DNA of 64,000 nt, taken from Methylosinus trichosporium OB3b (GTDB taxonomy: Bacteria; Pseudomonadota; Alphaproteobacteria; Rhizobiales; Beijerinckiaceae). Below are positions 55,289 through 64,000 of the stretch, one piece after another. Numbering within the stretch: the stretch's first letter is position 1; every line of letters starts with the position of its first letter. The position numbers and the translations under genes were made by a program. Location of the stretch: the NCBI RefSeq assembly GCF_002752655.1, contig NZ_CP023737.1, positions 1,860,001 to 1,924,000 of the forward strand, in the 5' to 3' direction. A model generated the notes under the pieces. It did no database searches. It worked only from the letters and a program-made list of their open reading frames with translations, and had not been told where the DNA came from.

Positions 55289-55810
55289 ATGAGTGAGAGG
55301 CGATCGTCATTCGGCTATGAGGATTTGCTCGCCTGCGCGCGCGAGGAGCTATTCGGCCCCGGCAATGCGCAGCTCCCCCTGCCGCCGATGCTGATGTTCG
55401 ATCGCATCACCGAGATTTTCGAGGACGGCGGCGCCCACGGCAAGGGCTATATGCGCGCCGAATACGACATTTCGCCGAGCCTGTGGTTCTTCGATTGTCA
55501 CTTCAAGGGCAATCCGGTGATGCCCGGCTGCCTCGGCCTCGATTCGCTGTGGCAGCTGACCGGCTTCTATCTCGGCTGGCTCGATCTGCCCGGCCGCGGC
55601 ATGGCGCTCGGCGTCGGCGAGGTCAAGTTCAGCGGGCAGGTGCGGCCGAGCAACAAGCTCGTCCGCTACGGGGTCGATTTCAAGCGCGTGTTCAAATCGA
55701 AGCTGGTGCTCGGCATCGCCGACGGCTGGGTCGAGGTGGACGGGCAGCGCATCTACGAGGCCAAGGACCTTCGCGTCGGCCTCGCCAAGCAGGAGACGGC
55801 CTCGGCCTGA
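55289..55810 (+). CDS. fabA: 3-hydroxydecanoyl-ACP dehydratase/isomerase
   Basis: Introduces the cis double bond in unsaturated fatty-acid synthesis. The 173-residue hot-dog protein has the catalytic histidine in [20 protein letters not shown] and an Asp in the following GLDSLWQL helix. FabA blocks [15 protein letters not shown] and [12 protein letters not shown] are present. It heads the fabA-fabB-fabI run, an order typical of rhizobia. Confidence 0.97.
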   Translation: MSERRSSFGYEDLLACAREELFGPGNAQLPLPPMLMFDRITEIFEDGGAHGKGYMRAEYDISPSLWFFDCHFKGNPVMPGCLGLDSLWQLTGFYLGWLDLPGRGMALGVGEVKFSGQVRPSNKLVRYGVDFKRVFKSKLVLGIADGWVEVDGQRIYEAKDLRVGLAKQETASA

Positions 55811-55882
55811 CCGAGCGCTTCGCCGGCACGCCGAAACAGCGGACGGGGCGCAAGACCTCGCCGGCGCAAAGGGAGAATGGAC

Positions 55883-57106
55883 ATGAGACGAGTGGTCGTG
55901 ACCGGAATGGGGATCGTGTCCTCGATCGGCAACAACACGCAGGAGGTCGTCGCCTCTCTGCGCGAGGCGCGCTCGGGCATCGTGAAGGCGGACAAATACG
56001 CCGAGCTCGGCTTCCGCTGTCAGGTGCATGGCGCGCCGACGCTCGATCCTTCGACCATCGTCGACCGCAGAGCCATGCGCTTCCACGCCATGGGCACCGC
56101 CTGGAATCACGTGGCGATGGATCAAGCGATCCTCGACGCCGGCCTCGGAGCGGAAGACATCTCCAACGAGCGCAGCGGCATCATCATGGGCTCGGGCGGG
56201 CCGTCGACCAAAGTGGTCGTCGAATCCGCCGATATCGCGCGGACCAAAGGCCCCAAGCGGATCGGCCCCTTCGCCGTGCCCAAGGCCATGTCCTCCACCG
56301 CCTCGGCGACGCTCGCCACCTGGTTCAAGATCAAGGGCGTCAATTATTCGATCTCCTCGGCCTGCGCGACCTCCAATCATTGCATCGGCAACGCCTTTGA
56401 GCAGATCCAATGGGGCAAGCAGGATTTGATGTTCGCCGGCGGCTGCGAGGAGCTGGAATGGGAGCTCTCGGTCCTCTTCGACGCCATGGGCGCCATGTCC
56501 TCCTCCTTCAACGATCGCCCGGCGACCGCCTCGCGCGCCTATGACAAGAATCGCGACGGCTTCGTCATCGGCGGCGGCGCCGGCGTGCTGGTGCTCGAGG
56601 AATATGAGCGCGCAAAGGCGCGCGGCGCCAAGATCTACGCCGAGATCGCCGGCTATGGCGCGACCTCCGACGGCCATGACATGGTCGCGCCCTCGGGCGA
56701 AGGCGCGGTGCGCTGCATGCGCCAGGCGCTGGCCACGGTGAAGACGCCGATCGACTACATCAATCCGCACGCCACCTCGACGCCGGTCGGCGATCTCAAG
56801 GAGATCGAGGCCATTCGCGAGGTGTTCGGCGGCGGCGACAAGAGCCCGCCGATCTCGGCGACGAAGTCGCTGACCGGCCATTCGCTCGGCGCGACCGGCG
56901 TGCAGGAGGCGATCTATTCGCTCTTGATGATGCAGAACGGCTTCATCTGCGAGAGCGCCAATATCGAGGAGCTCGATCCGGAATTCTCCGACATGCCGAT
57001 TTTGCGCGAACGGCGCGACAATGTGGCGCTGCGCGCCGTGCTGTCCAACTCCTTCGGCTTCGGCGGCACCAACGCTACACTGGTGTTCAAGCATCCGGAC
57101 GCCTGA
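55883..57106 (+). CDS. fabB: 3-oxoacyl-ACP synthase I
   Basis: Condensing enzyme elongating unsaturated acyl-ACPs. The catalytic Cys is in [17 protein letters not shown], and the two histidines are in [11 protein letters not shown] and [11 protein letters not shown]. The ATG at 55883 is preferred because gggag lies seven bases upstream; the ATG at 55877 is only one base from it. Length 407 aa. It lies 72 bp after fabA. Confidence 0.97.
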   Translation: MRRVVVTGMGIVSSIGNNTQEVVASLREARSGIVKADKYAELGFRCQVHGAPTLDPSTIVDRRAMRFHAMGTAWNHVAMDQAILDAGLGAEDISNERSGIIMGSGGPSTKVVVESADIARTKGPKRIGPFAVPKAMSSTASATLATWFKIKGVNYSISSACATSNHCIGNAFEQIQWGKQDLMFAGGCEELEWELSVLFDAMGAMSSSFNDRPATASRAYDKNRDGFVIGGGAGVLVLEEYERAKARGAKIYAEIAGYGATSDGHDMVAPSGEGAVRCMRQALATVKTPIDYINPHATSTPVGDLKEIEAIREVFGGGDKSPPISATKSLTGHSLGATGVQEAIYSLLMMQNGFICESANIEELDPEFSDMPILRERRDNVALRAVLSNSFGFGGTNATLVFKHPDA

Positions 57107-57130
57107 CCACCACCACGGGATCATCGCAAT

Positions 57131-57946
57131 ATGACGGTTTCAACGGGCCTGATGCAGGGCAAGCGCGGCCTTGTGATGGGTGTCGCCAATGATCATTCCA
57201 TCGCCTATGGCATAGCAAGGACGCTCGCGCAGCACGGCGCGGAGCTCGCCTTCACCTATCAGGGCGACGCGCTCGGCAAGCGAGTCAAGCCGCTGGCGCA
57301 GGATCTCGGCTCCAATCTCGTTCTGCCTTGCGACGTCGAAGACATCGCGACGGTCGACGAGGTGTTCTCGGCGCTGCGCAACGAATGGGGCGAGATGGAT
57401 TTTCTCGTCCATTCGGTCGCCTATTCCGACAAGAGCGAGCTGAAGGGCCTCTACGCCGACACGAGCCGCGAGAATTTCATCCGCACGCTGGTGATCTCCT
57501 GCTTCTCCTTCACCGAGGCGGCGCGGCGCGCGGCGGCGATGATGCGCAATCGCGGCTCCATGCTCACCGTCTCCTTCGGCGGCGGCACCCATGTGATGCC
57601 CAACTATAATGTGATGGGGGTCGCCAAGGCGGCGCTCGATTCCTCGGTGCGCTATCTCGCCGCCGATTTCGGCGCGCGCGGCATACGCGTCAACGCCCTC
57701 TCGCCCGGACCGGTGCGCACCATGGCGGGCGCCGGCATCACCGGCGCGCGGGCGATGGGCGCGTTCCAGAAGGCGCATGCGCCGCTGCGCCGCATGATCA
57801 CGCTCGACGAGATCGGCGGCTCGGCGGTCTATCTGCTGTCGGAGCTGTCGGGCGGCGTCACCGGCGAGATTCACCTCATCGACGCCGGCTACAACATCAT
57901 GCTGCAGCCGCGCCCCGAGGATTTGAACGGCGGCGCGACGGAGTAG
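57131..57946 (+). CDS. fabI: enoyl-ACP reductase (FabI), Tyr146-equivalent changed
   Basis: NADH-dependent last step of fatty-acid elongation, 271 aa. The cofactor start is GLVMGVANDHSIAYGIA and the catalytic Tyr159 and Lys166 are in PNYNVMGVAKAALD (Tyr156 and Lys163 of E. coli). At the position of E. coli Tyr146 there is Phe149 (LTVSFGGGTH), a change from the usual S/T-Y-L-G-A-E-R. This suggests a FabI2-type paralogue in the fabA operon. It overlaps the convergent response-regulator gene by 50 bp at its 3' end. Confidence 0.93.
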   Translation: MTVSTGLMQGKRGLVMGVANDHSIAYGIARTLAQHGAELAFTYQGDALGKRVKPLAQDLGSNLVLPCDVEDIATVDEVFSALRNEWGEMDFLVHSVAYSDKSELKGLYADTSRENFIRTLVISCFSFTEAARRAAAMMRNRGSMLTVSFGGGTHVMPNYNVMGVAKAALDSSVRYLAADFGARGIRVNALSPGPVRTMAGAGITGARAMGAFQKAHAPLRRMITLDEIGGSAVYLLSELSGGVTGEIHLIDAGYNIMLQPRPEDLNGGATE

Positions 57947-58565
57947 GCGCGCGCGTCGCCGCCGAGGCGATCGCCGACATCCGCACCAGCTCGACCAGCG
58001 TCGCCACATTGGCCTTGGCCATGATATTGGCGCGATGCAGCTCGACCGCGCGCAGCTCCAGCCCGAGCGCGGCGGCGATCTCCGGGCTCGGCCGGCCTTG
58101 CGCAATGCCGGCGAGCACCTCCCGCTCGGCCTCGCCGAGCGCGGCGAAGCGCTGCAGAACGGCGCGCGTCTCGGCCTCGCGCGCTTTTCCGCCTCGCGTC
58201 GTCGCGAGCGCGCGCCGCACCGAGACGAGCAGCGCCTCATCGTCGAAGGGCTTCTCGAGGAGATCGCTGGCGCCGGCCGCCATCGCCTCGACGGCGAGCG
58301 GCGCGCCGGCCGCGGCGGTGATGACGACGGCTGGAAGCGACGAGCCGCGCGCGCGCAAGCTCGCGAGCAGCGCGAGCGCATTCATATCCGGAAGCCGCAG
58401 ATCGGCGACGAGGCAGCCGGTCGGACGGCGGCCGAGCCCGGCGAGACATTGGGTCGCCGACGCATAGGCGCGCACGCGAAAGCCGCGCGCGCCGAACATC
58501 ACGCCGAGCGCGTCGCGCACGGCGTCGTCGTCGTCGACGAGATGAACGAGCGGCGCACTGGTCAT
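57897..58565 (-). CDS. FixJ-like response regulator
   Basis: Two-domain regulator (222 aa). The receiver has the acidic pocket VHLVDDDDAVRDAL, the phosphorylation Asp in LVADLRLPDMNAL and the Lys in LLEKPFDDEAL. The output is a LuxR-type helix-turn-helix (LGEAEREVLAGIAQGRPSPE, VELHRANIMAKA). A basic tail ends the chain. Its ATG overlaps the kinase stop by four bases. FixJ-like by architecture, but the partner kinase lacks the heme site, so oxygen control is not implied. Confidence 0.9.
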   Translation of the reverse strand: MTSAPLVHLVDDDDAVRDALGVMFGARGFRVRAYASATQCLAGLGRRPTGCLVADLRLPDMNALALLASLRARGSSLPAVVITAAAGAPLAVEAMAAGASDLLEKPFDDEALLVSVRRALATTRGGKAREAETRAVLQRFAALGEAEREVLAGIAQGRPSPEIAAALGLELRAVELHRANIMAKANVATLVELVRMSAIASAATRAPTPSRRRSNPRGAAAA

Positions 58566-59716
58566 TCGGGCCTCCCTTCCGCCTTGGGCAATGTGAAGCT
58601 GAAAATCGCGCCGCCGCCCGAATTGGGCTCCGCCCAGATGCGGCCGCCATGCGCCTCGACGATCGAGCGCGAGATCGACAGGCCGAGCCCCATGCCTTTG
58701 GTCTTGCTGCTGCGAAAGGGCTGGAACAGAGCGAGGCGGGCAGCCTCGTCGAGTCCTTTGCCGGTGTCGGCGACATCGAGCCGCACGCAATCGTCGGCGA
58801 CCGAGGTCGCGAGCGACAATTCGCGCCGCGCCGCGCCATCCATCGCCTCGATGGCGTTGCGCATGAGATTGACGACGACCTGCTGAATCTGCACGCGGTC
58901 GGCGAGGACGAAATCATCGCCGTCGGTTCGGACGACGCTGAGCCGCGCCTCGGCGCGCCGGCCGGCGAAGGCGAGCGTCGTCGCCTCGTCGACGAGGCTG
59001 GAGAGGCGCTGCACCGTCTTCACCGAATCGCCGCGCGTCACGAACTCACGCAGGCGACGGATGATCTCGCCGGCGCGAATCGCCTGCGCGCCGGCCTTGT
59101 CGAGAATCTCCTCGATCTCGGGACTGCGGCTCCCGGGCTTGCGCTGCAGCAGCCAGCGCGCCGTCCGCACATAAGTGGCGACGGCGGAGAAGGGTTGGTT
59201 GATCTCATGCGTCAACGCCGCGGTCATCTCGCCCATGGCGGAGAGGCGGCGCGCATAGGCGAGCTCCGATTGCAGCGCCTGCAGCTCGGCCCGCGCCGCG
59301 CGCGCGTCGGTGAAATCGCGAAGGACGGCGGCGAACTGGCGCTGCGCGCCGCCGCGTCCCTCGCCGATCGTCGCCTCCACCCCGAAGCGCGCGCCGTCCT
59401 TGCGCCGCGCCTCGACCTCGGATCGCTCGCGCGAGGGATCGATCCCCGGCAGCACGATCGAGATATTGCAGCCGAGCAGCTCGCCGCGCGCATAGCCGAA
59501 CAGGCGCTCCGCCGCGGCGTTGGCGCCGACCAGCACGCCGCTCTCGTCGAAGAACAGCACGCCGTCGGCGACGCCCTGCATCAGCGCGGCGAGACGCGCT
59601 TCGGCGAGGCGAGCCGCCTCCTCGCCGGTCGGCGCCGCCTCCAGCCTGGATGGCCGACGCAGCGGCTCCGGGGCTCGGCGCCGTCTCACACGCGGGTCTG
59701 TCGGCGGTTGGCCCAT
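58562..59716 (-). CDS. PAS-domain sensor histidine kinase, FixL-like without heme segment
   Basis: A 384-residue soluble kinase. One PAS domain (about 35-145, GVADGVLFFDESGVLVGANA, ERLFGYARGELLGCNISIVL) is followed by the phospho-acceptor His170 in TAALTHEINQPFSAVATYVR and an ATPase domain with NLMRNAIEAM, DTGKGLD and GMGLGLSISRSIVEAHGG. FixL has about 25 residues with the proximal His between I-L-M-P and R-K-D-G; here VLPGIDPSRERSEVEARRKDG shows that segment is missing. The signal is therefore unknown. It is coupled to the response regulator by an ATGA overlap. Confidence 0.9.
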   Translation of the reverse strand: MGQPPTDPRVRRRRAPEPLRRPSRLEAAPTGEEAARLAEARLAALMQGVADGVLFFDESGVLVGANAAAERLFGYARGELLGCNISIVLPGIDPSRERSEVEARRKDGARFGVEATIGEGRGGAQRQFAAVLRDFTDARAARAELQALQSELAYARRLSAMGEMTAALTHEINQPFSAVATYVRTARWLLQRKPGSRSPEIEEILDKAGAQAIRAGEIIRRLREFVTRGDSVKTVQRLSSLVDEATTLAFAGRRAEARLSVVRTDGDDFVLADRVQIQQVVVNLMRNAIEAMDGAARRELSLATSVADDCVRLDVADTGKGLDEAARLALFQPFRSSKTKGMGLGLSISRSIVEAHGGRIWAEPNSGGGAIFSFTLPKAEGRPE

Positions 59717-60147
59717 CGACGAGCTCCCTTCGAAAGCAATGCGCAGTGTAAAAAATTCGTCGCCCCGAGAGGCGGTCCGTTCAAAATCGAGCGCGCCCGA
59801 TCACGATCGCAGGGAGATCGGGTGAAGGACAATATCCCCGGCCCTCGTCCTGAGGAGCCGCCGGAGGCGGCGTCTCGAAGGACGGCCGCAGGGCGAAATC
59901 AAAGGTTTCTCCCCATTGCCGTCCTTCGAGACGCCCGCTGCGCGGGCTCCTCAGGACGAGGGTGATAGGGGTCGTTCTTCGCTCGCTTCCCCCGATCACG
60001 ATCGCCCTCGCCATCGTCACAGCCGCCGCACTGGAGTATTGTCGGAACGAACGGGCTTACAATCCGGTATGGGCGAACAATGCACAGCAATCGGCGATGA
60101 ACGGTCCCGCTTCTGCTCGTCATGCGCTCTAGTTTCGAGAGGACAGA
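59717..60147. other. 431-bp divergent region with repeat B copy 2
   Basis: Between the leftward kinase gene and addB. The centre is occupied by repeat B. The remaining sequence, including 60006-60147, shows no gene or clear regulator site; gagagga serves as a ribosome site for addB. Confidence 0.6.
59796..60005. repeat. dispersed palindromic repeat B, copy 2, flanked by 15-bp direct repeats
   Basis: Inner inverted arms (ccctcgtcctgaggagccg and gggctcctcaggacgaggg, with cgtctcgaagg/ccttcgagacg) match copy 1. The edges are an exact direct repeat, cccgatcacgatcgc, at 59796-59810 and 59991-60005, absent from copy 1. Confidence 0.8.
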
Positions 60148-63100
60148 TTGGCGCCGCGCAACGTCTTTTCCATTCCGCCCGGCGCTTCTTTTCTAGGCGC
60201 CTTCACGCGCGCCCTGTTGGACGGGGAGATCATTCCCGGGCTTTCGCGCGCGAGCGGCCCGCTGGCTCTGGCCGAGACCACGATCTATGTCCCGACGCGC
60301 CGCGCCGCGCGGGCGCTGGCCGCGCAATTGGCCGCGGCGATCGAGACGCCGGCGGCGCTGCTGCCGCGCATTCTGCCGCTCGGCGACCTCGACGAGCAGG
60401 AGGCCTCGGCGCTGTTTCACGCCGAGGAGATCGGCTCGGACGACGCGCTGGCCCCGGCGGTCGCCGAGATCGACCGCCGCCTGACGCTCGCCGCGCTGGT
60501 GCTGCATTGGGCGAAATCGCTCCGCCATGCGATCGTCGCGATCGACCCGCTCGGCCGCATCGAGCATGATCCGCGCGAGATGCTGCTGGTCGCCCCCTCG
60601 CCGGCGAGCGCCTGCGCGCTGGCCGAGGAGCTCGCCCGCCTCGTCGACGAATTCATCATCGAGGATGTCGATCCGAAAGCTCTCGGCTCGCTGGCCGAGG
60701 ACGCCCATGACCGCTATTTCGCGATCACCACGCATTTCCTGCGCATCGCGCTCGAGGACTGGCCGAAAATTCTGAAAGAGCGCGAATGCATCGACGGCGC
60801 GACGCGGCGCAAGGCGCTGGTGGCGGCGCAGATCGACGCGCTGACGCGCGGCGCGGCGCGCGGCCCGGTGATCGCGCTCGGCTCCACCGGCGCGCAGCCG
60901 ACGACGGCGCGGCTCATCGCCGCCATCGAGCGGCTGGAGACCGGCGCCGTGGTGCTGCCGGGCCTCGATCTCGAGATGGACGAAGCGTCCTGGCGCCGCG
61001 TCGGCGAAACGAGCGTCGCGCGTGAGGAGGCGGCGGTCACCCATCCGCAGGCGATGCTGAAACGCCTCATCGGGATCATCGGCGTCGCGCGCGCCGAGGT
61101 CCGCCGCATCGGCGCGCCGCCGGCCGCGATCGAGGCGCGCGGGCGCCTCCTCGCAGCGGCGCTGAAGCCGGCCGATTCGACCGATCTGTGGCGGGCGTTT
61201 CGCGAGGCGCATGGGGCCTCCTTCGACGCGGCGCTGGCGGGCGTTTCCTTCATCGAGGCGGCGGACGAGCGCGAGGAGGCGCTGGCGCTGGCGCTGTGCA
61301 TGCGCGAGGCGCTGGAGACGCCGGGCCGCACCGCGGCGCTCGTCACCCCCGACCGCATGATCGCGCGGCGAGTCTGCGCCGAGCTGGCGCGCTGGGACAT
61401 AGAGGTCGACGATTCCGCCGGCCGCCCCCTGGCCGCGACGCCGATCGGCGCGCTGGCGCGGCTCGTCGCGGCGAGCCTCGAGGACGGCGTCTCCGCGGTC
61501 GACGCCGCGGCGCTGCTCGCTCATCCGCTGACCTCGCTCGGCCTCGGCCGCGCCGAGATCGCGCGGATCGCCCCGCTCGTCGAGATCGGCGTGCTGCGCA
61601 ATGTCGAGCGTCGCCCCGGCCCGCTAGCGGAAATGGCCGCCGCGGCGCGCGCCCGCGCTCGCGGGCAGGACGCCGCGCCGGCGCTGCGCCGCATCGCCGA
61701 CGCTGATTGGCGCGCGATCGAGGATGCGCTCGCGCGGCTCGACGCGGCGCTGGCGCCGCTCGCCACGCTTCCCGCCGAGGCGCCGCTCACGGCGCGCGTG
61801 CGCGCCCATGCTGAGGCGCTGGAGCGGATCATCGGCGCCGAAGCGGCGGGCGAGGGGGCCGAGCAATGGCTGGAGCTCGTCGATGCGCTGGCGGCGGCGG
61901 GCGGCGGCCTCGCCTTCGACGCCGGCGGCTATTCTTCCTTCTTCGACCGCCTCGCCTTCGAGACCGCGGCGCCCAGTCCACGGCGCGCGCATCCGCGGCT
62001 GAAGATTCTCGGCCTGCTGGAGGCGCGGCTGCTCGACGCCGACCTCGTTCTGCTCGCCGGCCTCGACGAGACCATCTGGCCGCCGCAGGCGGAGACCGGC
62101 GCCTTTCTCAACCGCACCATGCGCGCGCAATTGGGCCTCTCGCCGCCCGAGCGCCGCATCGGCCAGACGGCGCATGATTTCTCGCTCGCCTTTTGCGCGC
62201 GCGAGGTCGTGTTGAGCCGCTCGCGCAAGCGCGACGGCTCGCCGACCGTCGTCTCGCGCTTCGTCGCGCGGCTCGCGGCGCTCGCCGGCGAGAATTTCTC
62301 GGCCTGCAAGGCGCGCGGCGACAGGGCGCGGGCGCTCGCCGCGGCGCTCGATCATCCGGCCGAGATCCGCGCCGCCGCGCGGCCGCTGCCGCGCCCGCCG
62401 GTCGAGTTGCGTCCCGTCCGGCTCAGCGTCACGCGCATCGAGAAGCTGCGGCGCGATCCCTATTCCGTGTTCGCCGAGCATGTCCTGCGCCTCGCGCCGC
62501 TGCCCCCGCTCGGGGCCGAGAAGGGCGCGCGCGAGATCGGCGTCGCCGTCCATGCTGCGCTGGCGAAATTCAGCGAGGCGCATCCGAAGGGCCCGCTGCC
62601 GGAGGACGCGAGCGAACGCCTGCTCATCCTCGCCCGCGCAGAGCTCGCGGAGTTTCTCGACGATCCGTCCTTCATCGCCTTTCAATGGCCGCGGCTCGAG
62701 ACGGGGCTCCGCCATGCGCTCGCCTTCGAGCGCGAGCGGCGCAAAATCGCGAGCGAGACCTTCATCGAGATAAGGGGCGAATGGCGCTTGCCGCTCGCCG
62801 ACGGCGGCGTCTTCACGCTCTCCTGCGTCGCCGATCGCATCGAGCTCGACGCCGCCGGCGCGGCCTTTGTCGTCGACTATAAGACCGGAACGCCGCCGAG
62901 CGTGAAGCAGGTCGACGCCGGCTTCTCGCCGCAGCTGACGCTGGAAGCCGCGATGATCGAGGCGGGCGCCTTTCCGCCGATCGGCGTGCGCGCCGTCTCC
63001 GGCGCCGCCTATGTGCGGCTCGGCGGCAAGGACGGCGGCGAGACCCGGGAGCTGAAGTTCAAGGACAAGAGCTTTTCCGACGTCGTCGCCGAGCATCGCG

Positions 63101-63255
63101 CCAATCTCCTGGAGCTGCTGAACCAGTTTCGCGATCCCGCGACCCCCTACCCCTCCCGCCCCTTCGTCGAATTCGCCTCGCGCTACGGCGACTACGACCA
63201 TCTCGCCCGCGTCGCGGAATGGTCGCGCGACGGCGGCGGCGCGGGGGAGGAGTAA
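60148..63255 (+). CDS. addB: double-strand break repair protein AddB (alphaproteobacterial type)
   Basis: Subunit of the AddAB helicase-nuclease that processes double-strand breaks for recombination. The 1035-residue protein starts at TTG (MAPRNVFSIPPGASFLGAF). It has an inactivated-helicase-like N-terminal part (YVPTRRAARALAAQLA) and blocks such as LLAGLDETIWPPQAETGAFL. The C-terminal nuclease domain has RLSVTRIEKLRRDPYSVFAE and the PD-(D/E)xK-type core VVDYKTGTPPSVKQ. In related genomes addA follows addB; here a VapBC module comes next instead. Confidence 0.95.
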   Translation: MAPRNVFSIPPGASFLGAFTRALLDGEIIPGLSRASGPLALAETTIYVPTRRAARALAAQLAAAIETPAALLPRILPLGDLDEQEASALFHAEEIGSDDALAPAVAEIDRRLTLAALVLHWAKSLRHAIVAIDPLGRIEHDPREMLLVAPSPASACALAEELARLVDEFIIEDVDPKALGSLAEDAHDRYFAITTHFLRIALEDWPKILKERECIDGATRRKALVAAQIDALTRGAARGPVIALGSTGAQPTTARLIAAIERLETGAVVLPGLDLEMDEASWRRVGETSVAREEAAVTHPQAMLKRLIGIIGVARAEVRRIGAPPAAIEARGRLLAAALKPADSTDLWRAFREAHGASFDAALAGVSFIEAADEREEALALALCMREALETPGRTAALVTPDRMIARRVCAELARWDIEVDDSAGRPLAATPIGALARLVAASLEDGVSAVDAAALLAHPLTSLGLGRAEIARIAPLVEIGVLRNVERRPGPLAEMAAAARARARGQDAAPALRRIADADWRAIEDALARLDAALAPLATLPAEAPLTARVRAHAEALERIIGAEAAGEGAEQWLELVDALAAAGGGLAFDAGGYSSFFDRLAFETAAPSPRRAHPRLKILGLLEARLLDADLVLLAGLDETIWPPQAETGAFLNRTMRAQLGLSPPERRIGQTAHDFSLAFCAREVVLSRSRKRDGSPTVVSRFVARLAALAGENFSACKARGDRARALAAALDHPAEIRAAARPLPRPPVELRPVRLSVTRIEKLRRDPYSVFAEHVLRLAPLPPLGAEKGAREIGVAVHAALAKFSEAHPKGPLPEDASERLLILARAELAEFLDDPSFIAFQWPRLETGLRHALAFERERRKIASETFIEIRGEWRLPLADGGVFTLSCVADRIELDAAGAAFVVDYKTGTPPSVKQVDAGFSPQLTLEAAMIEAGAFPPIGVRAVSGAAYVRLGGKDGGETRELKFKDKSFSDVVAEHRANLLELLNQFRDPATPYPSRPFVEFASRYGDYDHLARVAEWSRDGGGAGEE

Positions 63256-63454
63256 CGTTTTGCTGACGAATCGCCGCGCCGATTTCGGCGGCCTCGATTC
63301 GGACGGGGTTTGTTTGCGTCCTGTGCCGCGGCTCCCGATTTGGGATGGGCGGCGGCGATCAGGGATTCACCAATCGGTAAGCAGCGCGCCGGCGGGGCCA
63401 TGTTGCTTCTTCTCTCGCAGAGGCCTATTTTCCGCCTCGTCATAGGAAACGGCC

Positions 63455-63700
63455 ATGTCTCTGGACATTCGCGACGACGAAGTCGACCGGCTGGCGGCGC
63501 AATTGGCGGCGCTTACCCGGAGTACGAAGACCGAGGCGGTGCGGGACGCGCTGCGGCGCGAGCTGACGCGCGTGCGCTCAGAGCAACCGCTGTGGCTGCG
63601 CTCGGAGCCGCTGCGCAACGAGATCGCCGCCTATCCCGACACCGGCGTCGTCATCGACAAGGCGTTTTTCGACGAGCTCGGCGACGAGACGGTCGATTGA
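63455..63700 (+). CDS. vapB: VapB-type antitoxin (Rv0623-like)
   Basis: An 81-residue protein opening SLDIRDDEVDRLAAQLAALT and TKTEAVRDALRRELTR, the ribbon-helix-helix-like DNA-binding part of Rv0623-type VapB proteins. The C-terminal part (PDTGVVIDKAFFDELGD) should wrap the toxin. Its TGA overlaps the toxin ATG by one base, the usual coupled order antitoxin first. The 199-bp gap after addB presumably holds an autoregulated promoter. Confidence 0.88.
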   Translation: MSLDIRDDEVDRLAAQLAALTRSTKTEAVRDALRRELTRVRSEQPLWLRSEPLRNEIAAYPDTGVVIDKAFFDELGDETVD

Positions 63701-64000
63701 TGTTCGTCGACGCTTCGGTAATGGCGGCCATTCTCTTGCAGGAAGCCGAAGGCGAGCGGCTGGCCGCCGAGATCGACGACGCCGCGACGCCTCTCGTGAC
63801 CAATGTGATCGCCGTTTGGGAAACGACCGCAGCGATTCATAGAAAAAAGAACATGCCGATCTCGGTCTCCGAGGAGCGCGTCCTTTCGTTTCTATCCATT
63901 GCCGGCGTCGAGACCCTGCCTGTCTCTGCGGGCGAGCTTTCCTTGGCCTTGACGGCGTTCGACCGCTACGGCCGCCATCGCTATTCCTCCCCCGCCGATC
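63700..64000 (+). CDS. vapC: VapC-type PIN-domain toxin (3' end cut by window edge)
   Basis: Starts at ATG 63700 with M-F-V-D-A-S, the first catalytic Asp of the PIN domain, followed by VMAAILLQEAEGERLAAEID and the conserved Glu in VWETTAAIHR. The next acidic residue is probably the Asp in FDRYGRHRYS or slightly beyond, at the cut. Ribonuclease toxin paired with the VapB upstream. The remaining roughly 30 codons are outside the window. Confidence 0.88.
   Translation, partial: MFVDASVMAAILLQEAEGERLAAEIDDAATPLVTNVIAVWETTAAIHRKKNMPISVSEERVLSFLSIAGVETLPVSAGELSLALTAFDRYGRHRYSSPAD

Overview
The window is high-GC bacterial chromosome, most likely from an alphaproteobacterium of the Hyphomicrobiales (Rhizobiales), plausibly a methylotroph or methanotroph of the Methylosinus/Methylocystis type. 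Evidence for the class: CcrM methyltransferase with a CtrA-like box, LexA plus GAAC-N7-GAAC SOS boxes, the alphaproteobacterial form of AddB, class II DAHP synthase and a rhizobial-style fabA-fabB-fabI run. The methylotroph guess rests mainly on a formaldehyde-activating-enzyme homologue and is inference. I found no tRNA, rRNA, CRISPR array, transposase or prophage.

Layout. 1-6.5 kb: lexA (cut at its 5' end), an AsmA-like envelope protein, class II DAHP synthase, and a leftward esterase, SEL1-repeat and ThiE-like set. 6.7-15.5 kb: a glycosyltransferase, opgH/opgG for periplasmic glucans, glmU, ccrM and rnhB. 15.7-22.6 kb: a retropepsin-like/PDZ protein, a PA0069-type radical SAM protein next to two SOS boxes, a methyltransferase with ccdA, tryptophanase and phenylalanine 4-hydroxylase. 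22.6-33.9 kb: an accessory surface-glycan-like island with three glycosyltransferases (two sharing an unusual C-terminal domain), a PIG-L deacetylase, a BcsS-like protein, a membrane-anchored protein and a flavin oxidoreductase-methyltransferase fusion. Its rightmost glycosyltransferase sits behind two tandem operator-like palindromes. 33.9-46 kb: lytic transglycosylase, dxs, a CelD-type acetyltransferase, a DUF72 protein, a second degenerate retropepsin-like lipoprotein, an XRE/DUF2975 pair, decayed copies of the acetyltransferase tail and DUF72 head, a secreted protein, an SDR and a DUF900 lipoprotein. 46-53 kb: a chemoreceptor fused to a UrtA-type binding domain, a cupin, an HU protein, a Fae homologue lacking the catalytic histidine, pyrD, a DUF952 protein and an M48 protease. 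53.7-64 kb: a zinc-finger protein, an FAD monooxygenase, fabA-fabB-fabI, a FixL/FixJ-like pair without the heme-binding segment, addB and a VapBC module cut by the right edge.

Three families of dispersed palindromic repeats occur, each in two copies (about 7.98/35.7 kb, 53.33/59.8 kb and 44.7/53.6 kb). One pair shows compensating base changes in its stem. One repeat supplies the last codons of a glycosyltransferase and another the stop codon of a hydrolase.

Functional threads: envelope and glycan work (AsmA, OpgGH, GlmU, glycosyltransferases, BcsS-like, transglycosylase), unsaturated fatty-acid synthesis (FabA/B/I), DNA-damage response and repair (LexA, SOS boxes, AddB), cell-cycle methylation (CcrM) and aromatic amino-acid metabolism (DAHP synthase, PhhA, TnaA).
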